Of a stretch of DNA of 9,337 bases, positions 1 through 7,273 are shown piece after piece. Both the position numbers and the translations under genes were made by a program. The stretch's first letter is position 1. Each line of letters opens with the position of its first letter. Location: assembly GCA_017939945.1 (NCBI GenBank), contig JAGAZS010000144.1:1-9337 (forward strand), read 5' to 3'. The notes beneath the pieces were generated by a model, which saw only the letters and a list, made by a program, of their open reading frames with translations, was not told where the DNA came from and did no database searches. Source of the DNA: Schwartzia sp. (in: firmicutes). GTDB taxonomy: Bacteria; Bacillota; Negativicutes; Selenomonadales; Selenomonadaceae.

Positions 1-564
1 CGATTCCGGCTTGTAATATTCGAGCCGCAGCGACACGCCGAAACGATCGCGAAGGGGCGCCGCCAGCGCGCCTTCCCTCGTCGTCGCTCCAACCAGCGTA
101 AACGGCGCAATGTCCAATCGTATCGAGCGTGCGCTCGGGCCTTTACCTATAATGATGTCCAACGCGAAATCCTCCATCGCGGAGTACAGCACTTCCTCAA
201 CACTGCGGGACAGGCGATGGATTTCGTCGATAAACAGGACGTCCTTCTCGCCGAGATTTGTCAAAAGCGCGGCAAGGTCGCCCGACCGCTCGATGGCGGG
301 ACCGCTTGTCACGCGGAAATTCACGCCCATTTCGTTGGCGATAATTGCGGCCAGCGTCGTCTTCCCTAATCCTGGAGGCCCGGAAAGCAGCACATGATCG
401 AGCGCTTCCCCGCGCTTCATCGCGGCCTGGATAAAAACGGACAAGTTTTCCTTCGCTTTGTCCTGCCCGATGTATTCGCGGAATTTTCGCGGGCGCAGGC
501 TGAACTGCCAGTCGTCGGAGGGCTGCTCCTCCTTGGCCACGATGCGGCCTTCCTGTTCTTCCAC
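1..564 (-). CDS. ruvB: Holliday junction branch-migration ATPase RuvB, N-terminal 188 codons (3' end beyond window)
   Basis: RuvB is the AAA+ motor that, loaded by RuvA, pumps duplex DNA through Holliday junctions. The start is GTG at 564, directly after the ruvA stop codon (565-567), with a strong GGGGAGGAAG site ending 6 bases upstream. Visible motifs are the N-terminal LRPRKFREYIGQ segment (residues 23-34), Walker A GPPGLGKT (62-69), Walker B LFIDE (110-114), the sensor-1 GATTR motif (159-163) and the LRDRFG segment with the arginine finger (about 171-176). The gene reads open to the first base of the window. About 188 of the usual 330-340 residues are present, so most of the lid and all of the winged-helix DNA-binding domain lie outside. 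It is the third gene of ruvC-ruvA-ruvB and is probably translationally coupled to ruvA. The identity is secure from motif order and spacing. Confidence 0.97.
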   Translation of the reverse strand, partial: MEEQEGRIVAKEEQPSDDWQFSLRPRKFREYIGQDKAKENLSVFIQAAMKRGEALDHVLLSGPPGLGKTTLAAIIANEMGVNFRVTSGPAIERSGDLAALLTNLGEKDVLFIDEIHRLSRSVEEVLYSAMEDFALDIIIGKGPSARSIRLDIAPFTLVGATTREGALAAPLRDRFGVSLRLEYYKPES

Positions 565-1161
565 TTATTGCTTCCTCCCCGCGAATTCCTTCAACGCGTA
601 TTTGACAGCTTCCTCTGTGGAAACCGGCTCTTTCACGCGGCGCAGGACGGACGAGATTTCCGCCTGCGAATAGCCGAGCGATGAGAGGGCCGCCGCCGCG
701 TCGGAAAGGCTGTCCCCGATTTCCTCCGCCGGAGCTTCAATCTCCCCTTCCGCGCCGTCAAGCTCCGCCGCTTTATCCTTCAATTCCAGGATCATGCGCT
801 CCGCCGATTTCTTGCCCACGCCCGGCAGCTTGGTCAAAACGGCGATCTGCTTTCCGTGGATTGCCTGGAACAGCTTGCTCACGGTAATCGCCGACAGGAT
901 GCCGAGCGCCACCTTCGGCCCGATGCCGGAGACGGAAATCAGCATCTGGAATCCTTGGTATTCTTCCTGGCTCTCGAAGCCGTAAAGCGTCATCGCATCC
1001 TCGCGCACGGAAAGATGCGTATATAGCATTGCTTCCTCGCCGGTTTTCAGCCGGCTTCGCGTCGATGTGGGAATAAAAACGCGATAGCCGACTCCGCCGA
1101 CGTCCAAAAGACAATAATCCGTCAAAAGCTGAACGACTTTCCCCCGCAAAAAACCAATCAT
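565..1161 (-). CDS. ruvA: Holliday junction recognition protein RuvA
   Basis: RuvA tetramers bind the four-way junction and load RuvB rings on opposite arms. I start at ATG 1161, which gives MIGFLRGK and 198 residues, the usual family length. The longer open frame up to 1230 runs into the end of ruvC and lacks the conserved start context. An AGGAGG site lies 12 bases upstream, a slightly long spacing. Residues 1-62 form the OB-fold domain. Two helix-hairpin-helix motifs follow, SVSGIGPKVALGIL (76-89) and KLPGVGKKSAERMI (111-124). An acidic flexible linker (about 133-150) leads to the C-terminal domain (about 151-195) that contacts RuvB. The gene begins 16 bases after the ruvC stop, and its stop abuts the ruvB start. 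Nothing is missing or broken. Confidence 0.97.
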   Translation of the reverse strand: MIGFLRGKVVQLLTDYCLLDVGGVGYRVFIPTSTRSRLKTGEEAMLYTHLSVREDAMTLYGFESQEEYQGFQMLISVSGIGPKVALGILSAITVSKLFQAIHGKQIAVLTKLPGVGKKSAERMILELKDKAAELDGAEGEIEAPAEEIGDSLSDAAAALSSLGYSQAEISSVLRRVKEPVSTEEAVKYALKEFAGRKQ

Positions 1162-1177
1162 ACTGAAGCTTATCCTC

Positions 1178-1672
1178 CTATCGGTTTCTCCATTCCGGGC
1201 TGTCCATGACATGCAGCGCACATATCGCAACAGCCAGCGCGTCCGCCGTGTCGTCGGGCTTCGGCGGTTTTGGTAAATTCAGGAGCTTCGTGACCATGTA
1301 AATGACCTGCTCCTTCGTCGCTTTCCCGTAGCCGGTCACCGATTGCTTGACCTGAAGCGGCGTCCGCTCGACAATTTCCAGGTTGTTTTTCGCCGCCGCC
1401 AGCAATACGACGCCTCGCGCCTGCCCCACAGGAATCGCCGTCGTCACGTTGCGGTTGAAAAAAAGCTGCTCAACGCCCATAGCGTCGGGCTTATATGTTT
1501 TGATCAGCGCGTCAATCTCGTCGTAAAGCTTCATCAGCCGATCCTGCATCCGCGCTTTCGAACTTGTCGTGACAGAGCCGTATTCATGGGGAATCAAGCG
1601 GCTCCCCTGGCCCGCCTCGACGAATCCGTATCCGCAAATCGCCGTGCCCGGATCAATCCCAAGTACCAGCAA
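1178..1672 (-). CDS. ruvC: Crossover junction endodeoxyribonuclease RuvC
   Basis: RuvC is the dimeric resolvase that nicks Holliday junctions symmetrically, with Mg2+ in an RNase H-like fold. I choose TTG 1672, which gives MLVLGIDPGTA and 164 residues. A GAAGGTGGG ribosome site sits 7 bases upstream, and the first catalytic Asp then falls at residue 7, as in the family. The longer TTG start at 1690 has no ribosome site and adds six non-conserved residues. The four acidic catalytic residues are visible: D7, E68 (in GVEQLFF), and D141 and D144 (in PDDTADALA). It is the first gene of ruvC-ruvA-ruvB, preceded by its own predicted promoter. The identity is firm; only the start codon is open to argument. 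Confidence 0.95.
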   Translation of the reverse strand: MLVLGIDPGTAICGYGFVEAGQGSRLIPHEYGSVTTSSKARMQDRLMKLYDEIDALIKTYKPDAMGVEQLFFNRNVTTAIPVGQARGVVLLAAAKNNLEIVERTPLQVKQSVTGYGKATKEQVIYMVTKLLNLPKPPKPDDTADALAVAICALHVMDSPEWRNR

Positions 1673-1702
1673 TAATTTTCCCACCTTCAAAAAGGAGTTT
1701 GT

Positions 1703-1738
1703 TTGTTCTATTGTACCACATTTTCCTAAAAATGTATC
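1703..1738 (-). promoter_or_regulatory. Predicted ruvCAB promoter with extended -10
   Basis: On the minus strand TGGTACAAT places a TACAAT -10 box (1710-1715) behind a TGn extended element. A weak -35-like GATACA (1733-1738) lies exactly 17 bases upstream. The predicted start of transcription is near 1703, leaving about 30 bases before the ruvC TTG. The recJ stop lies upstream at 1755, so the promoter is intergenic and makes ruvCAB a separate unit. The call is by consensus matching only. Confidence 0.6.
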
Positions 1739-1746
1739 TATGTTCG
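1718..1746 (-). promoter_or_regulatory. Possible operator: degenerate LexA-like site plus a 7-bp inverted repeat over the ruvCAB -35 region
   Basis: The minus strand carries CGAACATAGATAC (1734-1746). Its left half matches the Gram-positive SOS box CGAAC-N4-GTTCG, but only 2 of 5 right-half bases match. It overlaps the -35 position. Next to it is a perfect inverted repeat, ACATTTT and AAAATGT with a 4-base loop (1718-1735), filling the spacer region. Either could bind a repressor. The ruv genes are SOS-controlled in many bacteria, which makes LexA a reasonable but unproven candidate. Confidence 0.25.
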
Positions 1747-1754
1747 CTTTTTTG

Positions 1755-3710
1755 TTATTTCTGCAATTCGGCAGCGCTTTTTCGGTACGTCTCGGAGTCC
1801 TCCAGATTCAGCTTCTGCTTTGGCGTCGGCGCAAGGCGAAAGCCCTCCGCCCCCCGCTGGACCAGTCCCAATTCCTCGAAAACTTTGAGCGCTGCCTTCA
1901 TCGTACCGTCGGAAACGGCGCATTGCTTCGCCAATCGCCCTACCTCTCCGGAAAGCTTCGGCATTTTCTTCAACGCAAGATAAATGCCGCCGAGAATATC
2001 CCGTGTCAGGATCGGGCTCTGGCCTTCAGAGGAACGCAGCTCCGCCAGTTTGCACTGCACCGAGATTTTCCCGTTCCACTCGTTGAGTTCCGGCATATAC
2101 GCAATATCAACGGGACCTCGGTCCACCATGACGCCTCTTTCGGCCATGTTCCAGCCGATAGCCTGTATCGGCTGCGCTCCGGCGTCCATACAAAATTTCA
2201 AATGCTGCCCTTCGCGCCCTATCGCCCGGACGTCGAATCCTTCCACCCCGAAGCAGCCGAAAAGCGGGCGCGGATTCGCCATTCCGTAAGGCTCCAGATA
2301 GGAAAGCTCCGTTACGAGATCGGTTGTCACTTCCTCCGGGCGAAGCTCCGTCTCCAGCGCAAGGCACGGAACATAGTCTTCCTCGGTCAGATGTTCTTCC
2401 GCATAGGCGTCCAACGCCGCACGAAGCGCATCGATTTTTTCCGGCAGCACCGTAAGCCCCGCCGCCATTTCATGACCGCCGAACCGCACCAGCGTATCCT
2501 TTGCCGCCGTCAGCGCGTCGAAAAGATGAAAACCCTTGATGCTGCGGCACGAACCTTTTCCCTCGCCGTCCTGAAGACTGACGACAATCGTCGGGCGATA
2601 ATAGAGATCGACAAGGCGCGACGCGACGATGCCGATCACGCCCGGATGCCAGTTTTTCCCGACGACGACAAGGGTACGCGCCGAAGCCGTATCGACGGAA
2701 GCAAGCTGTTTTTTCGCCTGCTCCAATATGTCGGCTTCGACCTGCTGCCGCTCGGAATTCAATTCGTTCAGCAACAGCGCGATGTCTTTCGCTTTGTCCT
2801 CGTCCTCGGTCAGCAGCAGCTCGACGCCGCGCATCGCGGTTTCAAGGCGACCGGCAGCGTTCAGCCTCGGCGCAAGCACGAAGCCGACCTGACCGCTCGA
2901 TATATCCTTCCCGCCAAGCCCCGCGACCTCAATGAGCTGCCGCAGCCCCTTGAGCTTCGTTTCCTTCATGCGTGAAAGACCAAGCTTGACGAGCTTCCGA
3001 TTTTCCGAAAGCAGCGGCACGATATCGGCGACCGTGCCGAGGGCAACGACTTCGAGGTCGTCCTCAAACTTCTCGCCCCGAAGCTCTCGGAACAACGCCT
3101 GACACAGCTTGAACGCGACGCCGACGCCCGCCAGATCCTTGAACGGATAATCACAATCCGCACGGTGCGGGTCGATGACCGCCGCCGCATTCGGAAGCGT
3201 CTCTCCCGGCAAATGGTGATCGGTAACGACGATATCCAGCGAGCCGCGCATAGCGTCGATTTCCGCTGTGCTGGCGATGCCGCAGTCCACGGTCACGACG
3301 AGCTTCGCGCCGTCGTCCGCGATTTTTTGCAGTGATTCCGCATGAAGCCCATAGCCTTCCTGCCTGACCGGGATATAGTAATCCATGACCGCACCGAGCC
3401 TGCGAAGCGCACGCACAAGAAGCGTTGTCGCCGTGATGCCGTCCACATCGTAGTCGCCGTACACGACTATTTTTTCCGAAGCCTCTATCGCCCGCCGAAT
3501 CCGAGCCACCGCGCGATCCATATCCTTCATCAGGAACGGGTCGTAATACGCCTGCTCGGTCTCGGGATGCAAGAAAACCTTCGCTTCCTGCACGTCCGTG
3601 AAATCCCGGCGTCGAAGGATTCCGGCAAGAAACGGAGAAATGCCGAGCCGCTCGGCAAACGCCTTATCCGACGCGGTTGTTCTCCCCGCAATGGTCCATT
3701 TCTTTCGCAA
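1755..3710 (-). CDS. recJ: Single-stranded-DNA-specific exonuclease RecJ
   Basis: RecJ degrades single-stranded DNA 5' to 3' in recombination, mismatch repair and base-excision repair. The start is TTG 3710 (MRKKWTIAG), with a GGGGGA site 6 bases upstream and an in-frame TAG just before it; no ATG alternative is close. The protein has 651 residues. DHH-family motifs are all present: YGDYDVDGIT (84-93), VDCGI (141-145), TDHH (163-166) and LGTVADIVPL (224-233). The DHHA1 part follows with KGSCRS (385-390) and GGHEMAAG (411-418), then an OB-fold region (about 450-570). The tail (about 580-640) looks helical and winged-helix-like (for example ALKVFEELGLVQRG), an extension seen in many Firmicutes RecJ proteins; that last assignment is by eye. 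The gene lies 64 bases downstream of secF, beyond a terminator, and ahead of ruvCAB. Confidence 0.97.
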   Translation of the reverse strand: MRKKWTIAGRTTASDKAFAERLGISPFLAGILRRRDFTDVQEAKVFLHPETEQAYYDPFLMKDMDRAVARIRRAIEASEKIVVYGDYDVDGITATTLLVRALRRLGAVMDYYIPVRQEGYGLHAESLQKIADDGAKLVVTVDCGIASTAEIDAMRGSLDIVVTDHHLPGETLPNAAAVIDPHRADCDYPFKDLAGVGVAFKLCQALFRELRGEKFEDDLEVVALGTVADIVPLLSENRKLVKLGLSRMKETKLKGLRQLIEVAGLGGKDISSGQVGFVLAPRLNAAGRLETAMRGVELLLTEDEDKAKDIALLLNELNSERQQVEADILEQAKKQLASVDTASARTLVVVGKNWHPGVIGIVASRLVDLYYRPTIVVSLQDGEGKGSCRSIKGFHLFDALTAAKDTLVRFGGHEMAAGLTVLPEKIDALRAALDAYAEEHLTEEDYVPCLALETELRPEEVTTDLVTELSYLEPYGMANPRPLFGCFGVEGFDVRAIGREGQHLKFCMDAGAQPIQAIGWNMAERGVMVDRGPVDIAYMPELNEWNGKISVQCKLAELRSSEGQSPILTRDILGGIYLALKKMPKLSGEVGRLAKQCAVSDGTMKAALKVFEELGLVQRGAEGFRLAPTPKQKLNLEDSETYRKSAAELQK

Positions 3711-3727
3711 AGATATTCCCCCGTTGA

Positions 3728-3736
3728 ACTATAACA
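3728..3736 (-). promoter_or_regulatory. Possible extended -10 promoter for recJ
   Basis: The minus strand reads TGTTATAGT, a TGn plus TATAGT (5 of 6 to the -10 consensus), right after the secF terminator stem. No good -35 hexamer is seen 17 bases upstream, where the hairpin lies. Transcription would start near 3721, giving a leader of only about 11 bases that still contains the GGGGGA ribosome site. Read-through from secF is the alternative. Confidence 0.35.
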
Positions 3737-3738
3737 GA

Positions 3739-3769
3739 AAAGGCACACGAAAAATTCTCGTGTACCTTT
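3739..3769 (-). terminator. Rho-independent terminator after secF
   Basis: On the minus strand AAAGGTACACGA (3769-3758) pairs over 12 positions, with one G-T wobble, with TCGTGTGCCTTT (3750-3739). The loop is 7 bases, and a short T-rich tail (TCTGTTAT) follows. It begins 5 bases past the secF stop codon and ends 28 bases before the recJ start, so it should close the tgt-to-secF operon. The tail is not a pure T-run, so some read-through into recJ is possible. Confidence 0.75.
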
Positions 3770-3774
3770 CCACT

Positions 3775-4677
3775 TCACTTTACTCGCGCTTTTTTCGCTT
3801 CATTCCAATTCCGGAGCGTCACCCACAGCGGGCTCGCGACAAAGATGGACGAATAGCAGCCGCTGAAGAAGCCGACGAGAAGCGCAAAGGAAAAGTCCTT
3901 CGTCGTGTCGCCGCCGAACCAGTACAGCGCGAACGTCGTAAAGAGAACGGTGCAGACCGTGTAAATCGAGCGCGTCAACGTTTGGTAGATACTGCGGTTC
4001 GCCAGCTCGACAATGTCGCCGCCGCGGCGGAAATGGAGCCGCAGATTTTCACGGATGCGATCGAAAATGACGATGGTATCGTTGATCGAATAACCGACGA
4101 TTGTCAGAAGTGCCGCGACAAACGAGGAATCCACCTGTTTCTGCAAAATCGAGAACACGCCGAGCACCACGAGCACGTCGTGAATCAGCGCCAGCACCGC
4201 CGCGATGCCGAAGCGGAACTCAAACCGGAACGAGACATAGGCGACAATCAAGAGCCAAGAAAGCATCGTCGCCATCGCCGCGTTCATCAGAAGCTCCGAC
4301 CCCATGGTGGCGCCGACCTTTTCCTCACGGAGCACCGCGTAATCGCCGAGTTTTTCCTTCAAGGACGCCATGATTGCCTTGCGGTCGTTTTCCTCCAAAT
4401 CCACGGTGCGGATCATCACGTCCCGTGCTTCCGTGGCGGAACTCTCATCGCCGGAAAGCTGGATCATGCTGTTGTCGAGATTGTAGCCTTTCATCACATC
4501 GCGCACATCGGCAATCGAGGCCGCCTTGTCAAAACGCAGCTCGATGATGGTGCCGCCGGTGAAGTCGATGCCGTAATTGAATCCCTTGGCGACCATCGAG
4601 ACAAGGCCGGGAATAATCACGCACAGCGAAATGAAATACCAAATCTTGCGCCGTCCCACAATATCGAAATTACGCAC
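3775..4677 (-). CDS. secF: Protein translocase subunit SecF
   Basis: SecF pairs with SecD in the inner membrane and uses the proton motive force to pull secreted proteins out of the SecYEG channel. I start at GTG 4677 (MRNFDIVGRR), which gives 300 residues. GAAGGGGG lies 8 bases upstream, whereas the GTG at 4686 is too close to it. Longer starts up to 4743 would add an Arg/Lys-rich stretch that is only secD read in another frame. Membrane segments are at about 12-30, 131-149, 156-176, 186-205, 239-255 and 263-283. The FTGGT motif (39-43) marks the start of the periplasmic domain. The transmembrane motif GYSINDTIVIFDRIREN (about 195-211) carries Asp200, equivalent to the conserved proton-path Asp. 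The gene overlaps the end of secD by 8 bases, indicating translational coupling. Confidence 0.96.
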   Translation of the reverse strand: MRNFDIVGRRKIWYFISLCVIIPGLVSMVAKGFNYGIDFTGGTIIELRFDKAASIADVRDVMKGYNLDNSMIQLSGDESSATEARDVMIRTVDLEENDRKAIMASLKEKLGDYAVLREEKVGATMGSELLMNAAMATMLSWLLIVAYVSFRFEFRFGIAAVLALIHDVLVVLGVFSILQKQVDSSFVAALLTIVGYSINDTIVIFDRIRENLRLHFRRGGDIVELANRSIYQTLTRSIYTVCTVLFTTFALYWFGGDTTKDFSFALLVGFFSGCYSSIFVASPLWVTLRNWNEAKKARVK

Positions 4678-5914
4678 GGCGGACACCCCCTTCCGCCGCC
4701 GGCGCTTTGCTCGCGCCGTAAACAAACGGGTTCGTGAAGACATTGGCCCCGATCAGGAGCTTCAGCATGAATTGCGTCAACGAGATTGCCGTAATCATGG
4801 ACAACACGACGCCCAAGCCCAGCGTAATCGCGAAGCCTCGAATCGAGCCGGTGCCGAACATGAACAGCACAATCGAGGCGATAATGGTCGTGATGTTCGA
4901 GTCGAAAATCGTCGTGAACGCGCGCTTGAAACCCGAATTCATCGCCGCCCGCAGCGTCTTACCCGTCAAATATTCCTCCTTGAAGTGCTCGAAAATCAGC
5001 ACGTTGGCATCAACCGCCATACCGATAGACAGGATGATACCCGCCACCCCCGGAAGCGTCAGCGTCGCGTCGAGGAATTTCAGCGAAGCCAACAGCATCA
5101 ATACATACGCCATCAGGCTGATGTCCGCGATAAAACCGGAAAGACGATAGAAAAGAAGCATGAAAATGAGCACAGCGCCGATGCCCACCGCAAACGCGAA
5201 CTCGCTCTTGTCCTTCGAGTCCTGTCCGAGCGTCGGGCCGACGGTACGCGTCTCGATGATATTGACCTTGACCGGAAGCGCGCCGCTTCGAAGCAGGATT
5301 GCGAGATTATGCGCTTCCTCCAGCGTACGAGAGCCGGTGATGACAGCCCTGCCGCCGAGGATCGGCTCCTTCACATTCGGCGCGGTCAATACCTCGCCGT
5401 CGAGCAGGATCGCGATCGTACGCCCGACATTGTTCGTCGTCAGATCTCCGAATTTTTTGCCGCCCTCGTCGCTGAACTCCAACGCAACGAGATTCTGCCC
5501 GGACTGGTCTGTCTGCTCCTTTGCGTCCTTGAGGTCGGTACCCGTCAGCACCGTGTTTCCGGCCTCGTCCTTGAATTCCAGCATCGCCGTCTTGCCGATG
5601 ACCTGGATAGCCTTGTCCGGGTCTTTGATACCCGGCAGCTCGACGATGATACGGCGCGCGCCCTGACGTTGGATGATCGGCTCGGTGAGTCCCAGTTCAT
5701 TGACGCGCTTTTCCATGATGCGAACGACGCGCTGCATTGCGTCGTCATTCACCTGCGCTTCCTCGGTATCCTCGGCCTCGAGCACGACGTGCGTGCCGCC
5801 CTGCAAATCAAGTCCCTGCCGAATCGAATAGGCCAGCGGCGAGACGAAGGCGATAAACAGTCCCACGATCGCAGCTATGACAATCAGCAGCTTGCCAAAC
5901 TCTTCTTTTCTCAA
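4670..5914 (-). CDS. secD: Protein translocase subunit SecD
   Basis: SecD is the larger half of the SecDF export motor. The start is TTG 5914 (MRKEEFGK), preceded by GGGAAGGAA at a suitable distance and by an in-frame TAG; the next ATG would remove the first membrane helix. The protein has 414 residues, the compact Firmicutes/Thermotoga-like size. TM1 is at about 8-25. GLDLQGGTHVVLE (34-46) is the conserved entry to the periplasmic P1 domain, which spans roughly 30-235. Five more membrane segments lie at about 238-257, 259-279, 285-309, 337-355 and 360-386. GMAVDANVLIFEHFKEE (298-314) contains Asp302, matching the proton-conducting Asp of TM4. The gene starts 24 bases after the phosphatase stop, and its last 8 bases overlap secF. 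Two separate genes, not a fused secDF, are present. Confidence 0.97.
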   Translation of the reverse strand: MRKEEFGKLLIVIAAIVGLFIAFVSPLAYSIRQGLDLQGGTHVVLEAEDTEEAQVNDDAMQRVVRIMEKRVNELGLTEPIIQRQGARRIIVELPGIKDPDKAIQVIGKTAMLEFKDEAGNTVLTGTDLKDAKEQTDQSGQNLVALEFSDEGGKKFGDLTTNNVGRTIAILLDGEVLTAPNVKEPILGGRAVITGSRTLEEAHNLAILLRSGALPVKVNIIETRTVGPTLGQDSKDKSEFAFAVGIGAVLIFMLLFYRLSGFIADISLMAYVLMLLASLKFLDATLTLPGVAGIILSIGMAVDANVLIFEHFKEEYLTGKTLRAAMNSGFKRAFTTIFDSNITTIIASIVLFMFGTGSIRGFAITLGLGVVLSMITAISLTQFMLKLLIGANVFTNPFVYGASKAPAAEGGVRRA

Positions 5915-5938
5915 CGATAGTTCCTTCCCTTCCTAAAA

Positions 5939-6661
5939 TTAAGCTTCCAAAACCGAAATCGGATACGACGCCGACAAAAAGCTGACGCCGGCATTCTCCG
6001 CCTTATCCGGTGCCACACCGAGCACCGCCACCGTCATATCCTCGGCGGGCTGCTCTTGGTCGAGCGCCAGCGCATAATCGAGGATATTCTTCGCGATGAA
6101 AGCCGCATCCTCTGCAGGATTACCGCGGACGATTTCCCAGAGCTTCTCTTCCTCGAAATGCGCGCCCCCTCGCTTTTTCCCCGCCGTGCGAATACCCTCG
6201 CTGACGGCGACAAGGATCATGCCCTGCGCCAGCGGCAAGTCATAAGTTTGCGGATTCACATTGCGGCTCATGCCGAGAGCCGTCGCCTCGTCATCGTAGA
6301 CCGTTTCGTATTCCTCAGTCCAGACATAGACAGGCGTCTGACCGCTCCTGCCGATGGCTACCGACTCTGTTTCCGCATCCACGCCGAAAATCGTCAACGC
6401 GCAGGCGACCTTCCGATCTTTCATTTCGTACAGCTCGTCATGAACGGCACGTGCAACGGCGTCGTTTTCCTTGCCTTCCAACACAAGACTTCGGGCGCGC
6501 TGCGTGACCCAACGGCTTGTCTGCTGCGCCGCAGCCGTATTGCCGTGACCGTCCGACAAAATCATCGTCATGCCGCCCCGCCGTTCGACGAGACTGTGGC
6601 TGTCGCCGCAGTACTCGGCGCCGGTTTTCGTGATGCTCGCGATTCCAATCTTGATTTCCAT
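5939..6661 (-). CDS. SpoIIE/PP2C-type (PPM family) serine/threonine phosphatase-like protein
   Basis: This 240-residue protein has the layout of a stand-alone SpoIIE-like phosphatase domain, a metal-dependent family that removes phosphate from Ser/Thr, for example on anti-anti-sigma factors. Motifs seen are GAEYCGDSHS with Asp20, LSDGHGNTAAA with Asp37 (35-45), GRSGQTPVYVW (104-114), VAVSEGI (152-158) and EDMTVAV (207-213) with Asp208. In most relatives the fourth motif reads S-D-G; here it is S-E-G (Glu155), a conservative change at a usual metal ligand. No signal peptide, membrane helix or sensory domain is seen, so it is probably cytoplasmic. I start at ATG 6661, with GGTGG 5 bases upstream; a TTG at 6673 has no better site. 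It begins 18 bases after the folate cyclo-ligase gene and ends 24 bases before secD. Substrate and partner are unknown: no kinase or anti-sigma gene is visible nearby. Confidence 0.82.
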   Translation of the reverse strand: MEIKIGIASITKTGAEYCGDSHSLVERRGGMTMILSDGHGNTAAAQQTSRWVTQRARSLVLEGKENDAVARAVHDELYEMKDRKVACALTIFGVDAETESVAIGRSGQTPVYVWTEEYETVYDDEATALGMSRNVNPQTYDLPLAQGMILVAVSEGIRTAGKKRGGAHFEEEKLWEIVRGNPAEDAAFIAKNILDYALALDQEQPAEDMTVAVLGVAPDKAENAGVSFLSASYPISVLEA

Positions 6662-6679
6662 GCTTACCACCAAACTTGC

Positions 6680-7273
6680 TTATTTCTGACTAACTTTGAA
6701 AACACCTTGCTCCGTTATGATCCAATCGACGCCGCAATCATGCGGCAGCCTCGGAATATCATCTGTAAGTTGACATTGAAACGCCGTCGCGATTCTGACC
6801 GCCCGCTCCGCTTTCGGCAGGAACGTGTCGTAATAGCCTCCGCCCATGCCGAGCCGCGCTCCGTCCATGCCGAACGCCACGCCGGGAACAATCACGCAGT
6901 CGAGTTCCTGCGGCGGCAGAATCTCCCGCCGCTCCTCCCGTACCGTCAAAATACCATAGGCGCCGACTTCCAGTGCGTCCATCGACGGTACCAGCGCCGC
7001 TTCCATCACGTGTTTTCCGATAATCCACGGAATCGCGACTTTTTTTCCCATGTTGAGAAGTCCTGAAAGCAAAGGTTTCGTCTGCACCTCGTCCTGCATT
7101 GCCGCATAGGCGAAAATTTTCTGTGCCTGCGTAACCGCCGAATGAGAAAGCAGTTTCTCCGTTATCTTCGCACTGTACGCAGCACGTTCTGCTTCGGTCA
7201 AAGCCCGCCGCGCGGCAAGCATCCGCTTCCTGAGTTCCCGCTTCTGTCCGGCGAAATCCCCGCCTTCATTCAT
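6680..7273 (-). CDS. fau: 5-formyltetrahydrofolate cyclo-ligase (MTHFS)
   Basis: This enzyme (EC 6.3.3.2) uses ATP to turn 5-formyltetrahydrofolate into 5,10-methenyltetrahydrofolate and returns a dead-end folate to the one-carbon pool. The 197-residue length is normal. The basic N-terminal motif KRELRKRM (11-18) fits the nucleotide/folate-binding start of the family. The signature glycine-rich GARLGMGGGYYDTFL (138-152) is intact, and the HDCGVDWIITE segment near the C-terminus (178-188) also matches. The start is ATG 7273, which overlaps the yajC stop in ATGAATGA, so ribosomes can re-initiate from yajC. It sits between yajC and secD, which are often direct neighbours, and has no evident link to secretion. 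Confidence 0.95.
   Translation of the reverse strand: MNEGGDFAGQKRELRKRMLAARRALTEAERAAYSAKITEKLLSHSAVTQAQKIFAYAAMQDEVQTKPLLSGLLNMGKKVAIPWIIGKHVMEAALVPSMDALEVGAYGILTVREERREILPPQELDCVIVPGVAFGMDGARLGMGGGYYDTFLPKAERAVRIATAFQCQLTDDIPRLPHDCGVDWIITEQGVFKVSQK

Noticed and set aside
1718..1735. Inverted repeat after recJ as a terminator
   Set aside because: The stem is AT-only apart from one C-G pair and no T-run follows on the minus strand, so an operator or chance repeat fits better.
1569..2975. 468-codon open frame on the plus strand opposite recJ
   Set aside because: It is antisense to the well-supported recJ, has no family motifs, and is rich in Arg/His/Gln as expected from reading GC-biased codons backwards.
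3598..5920. Long plus-strand open frames (379 and 447 codons) opposite secF and secD
   Set aside because: They mirror the codon bias of secD and secF, have low-complexity Arg/Asp/His composition and no ribosome sites.
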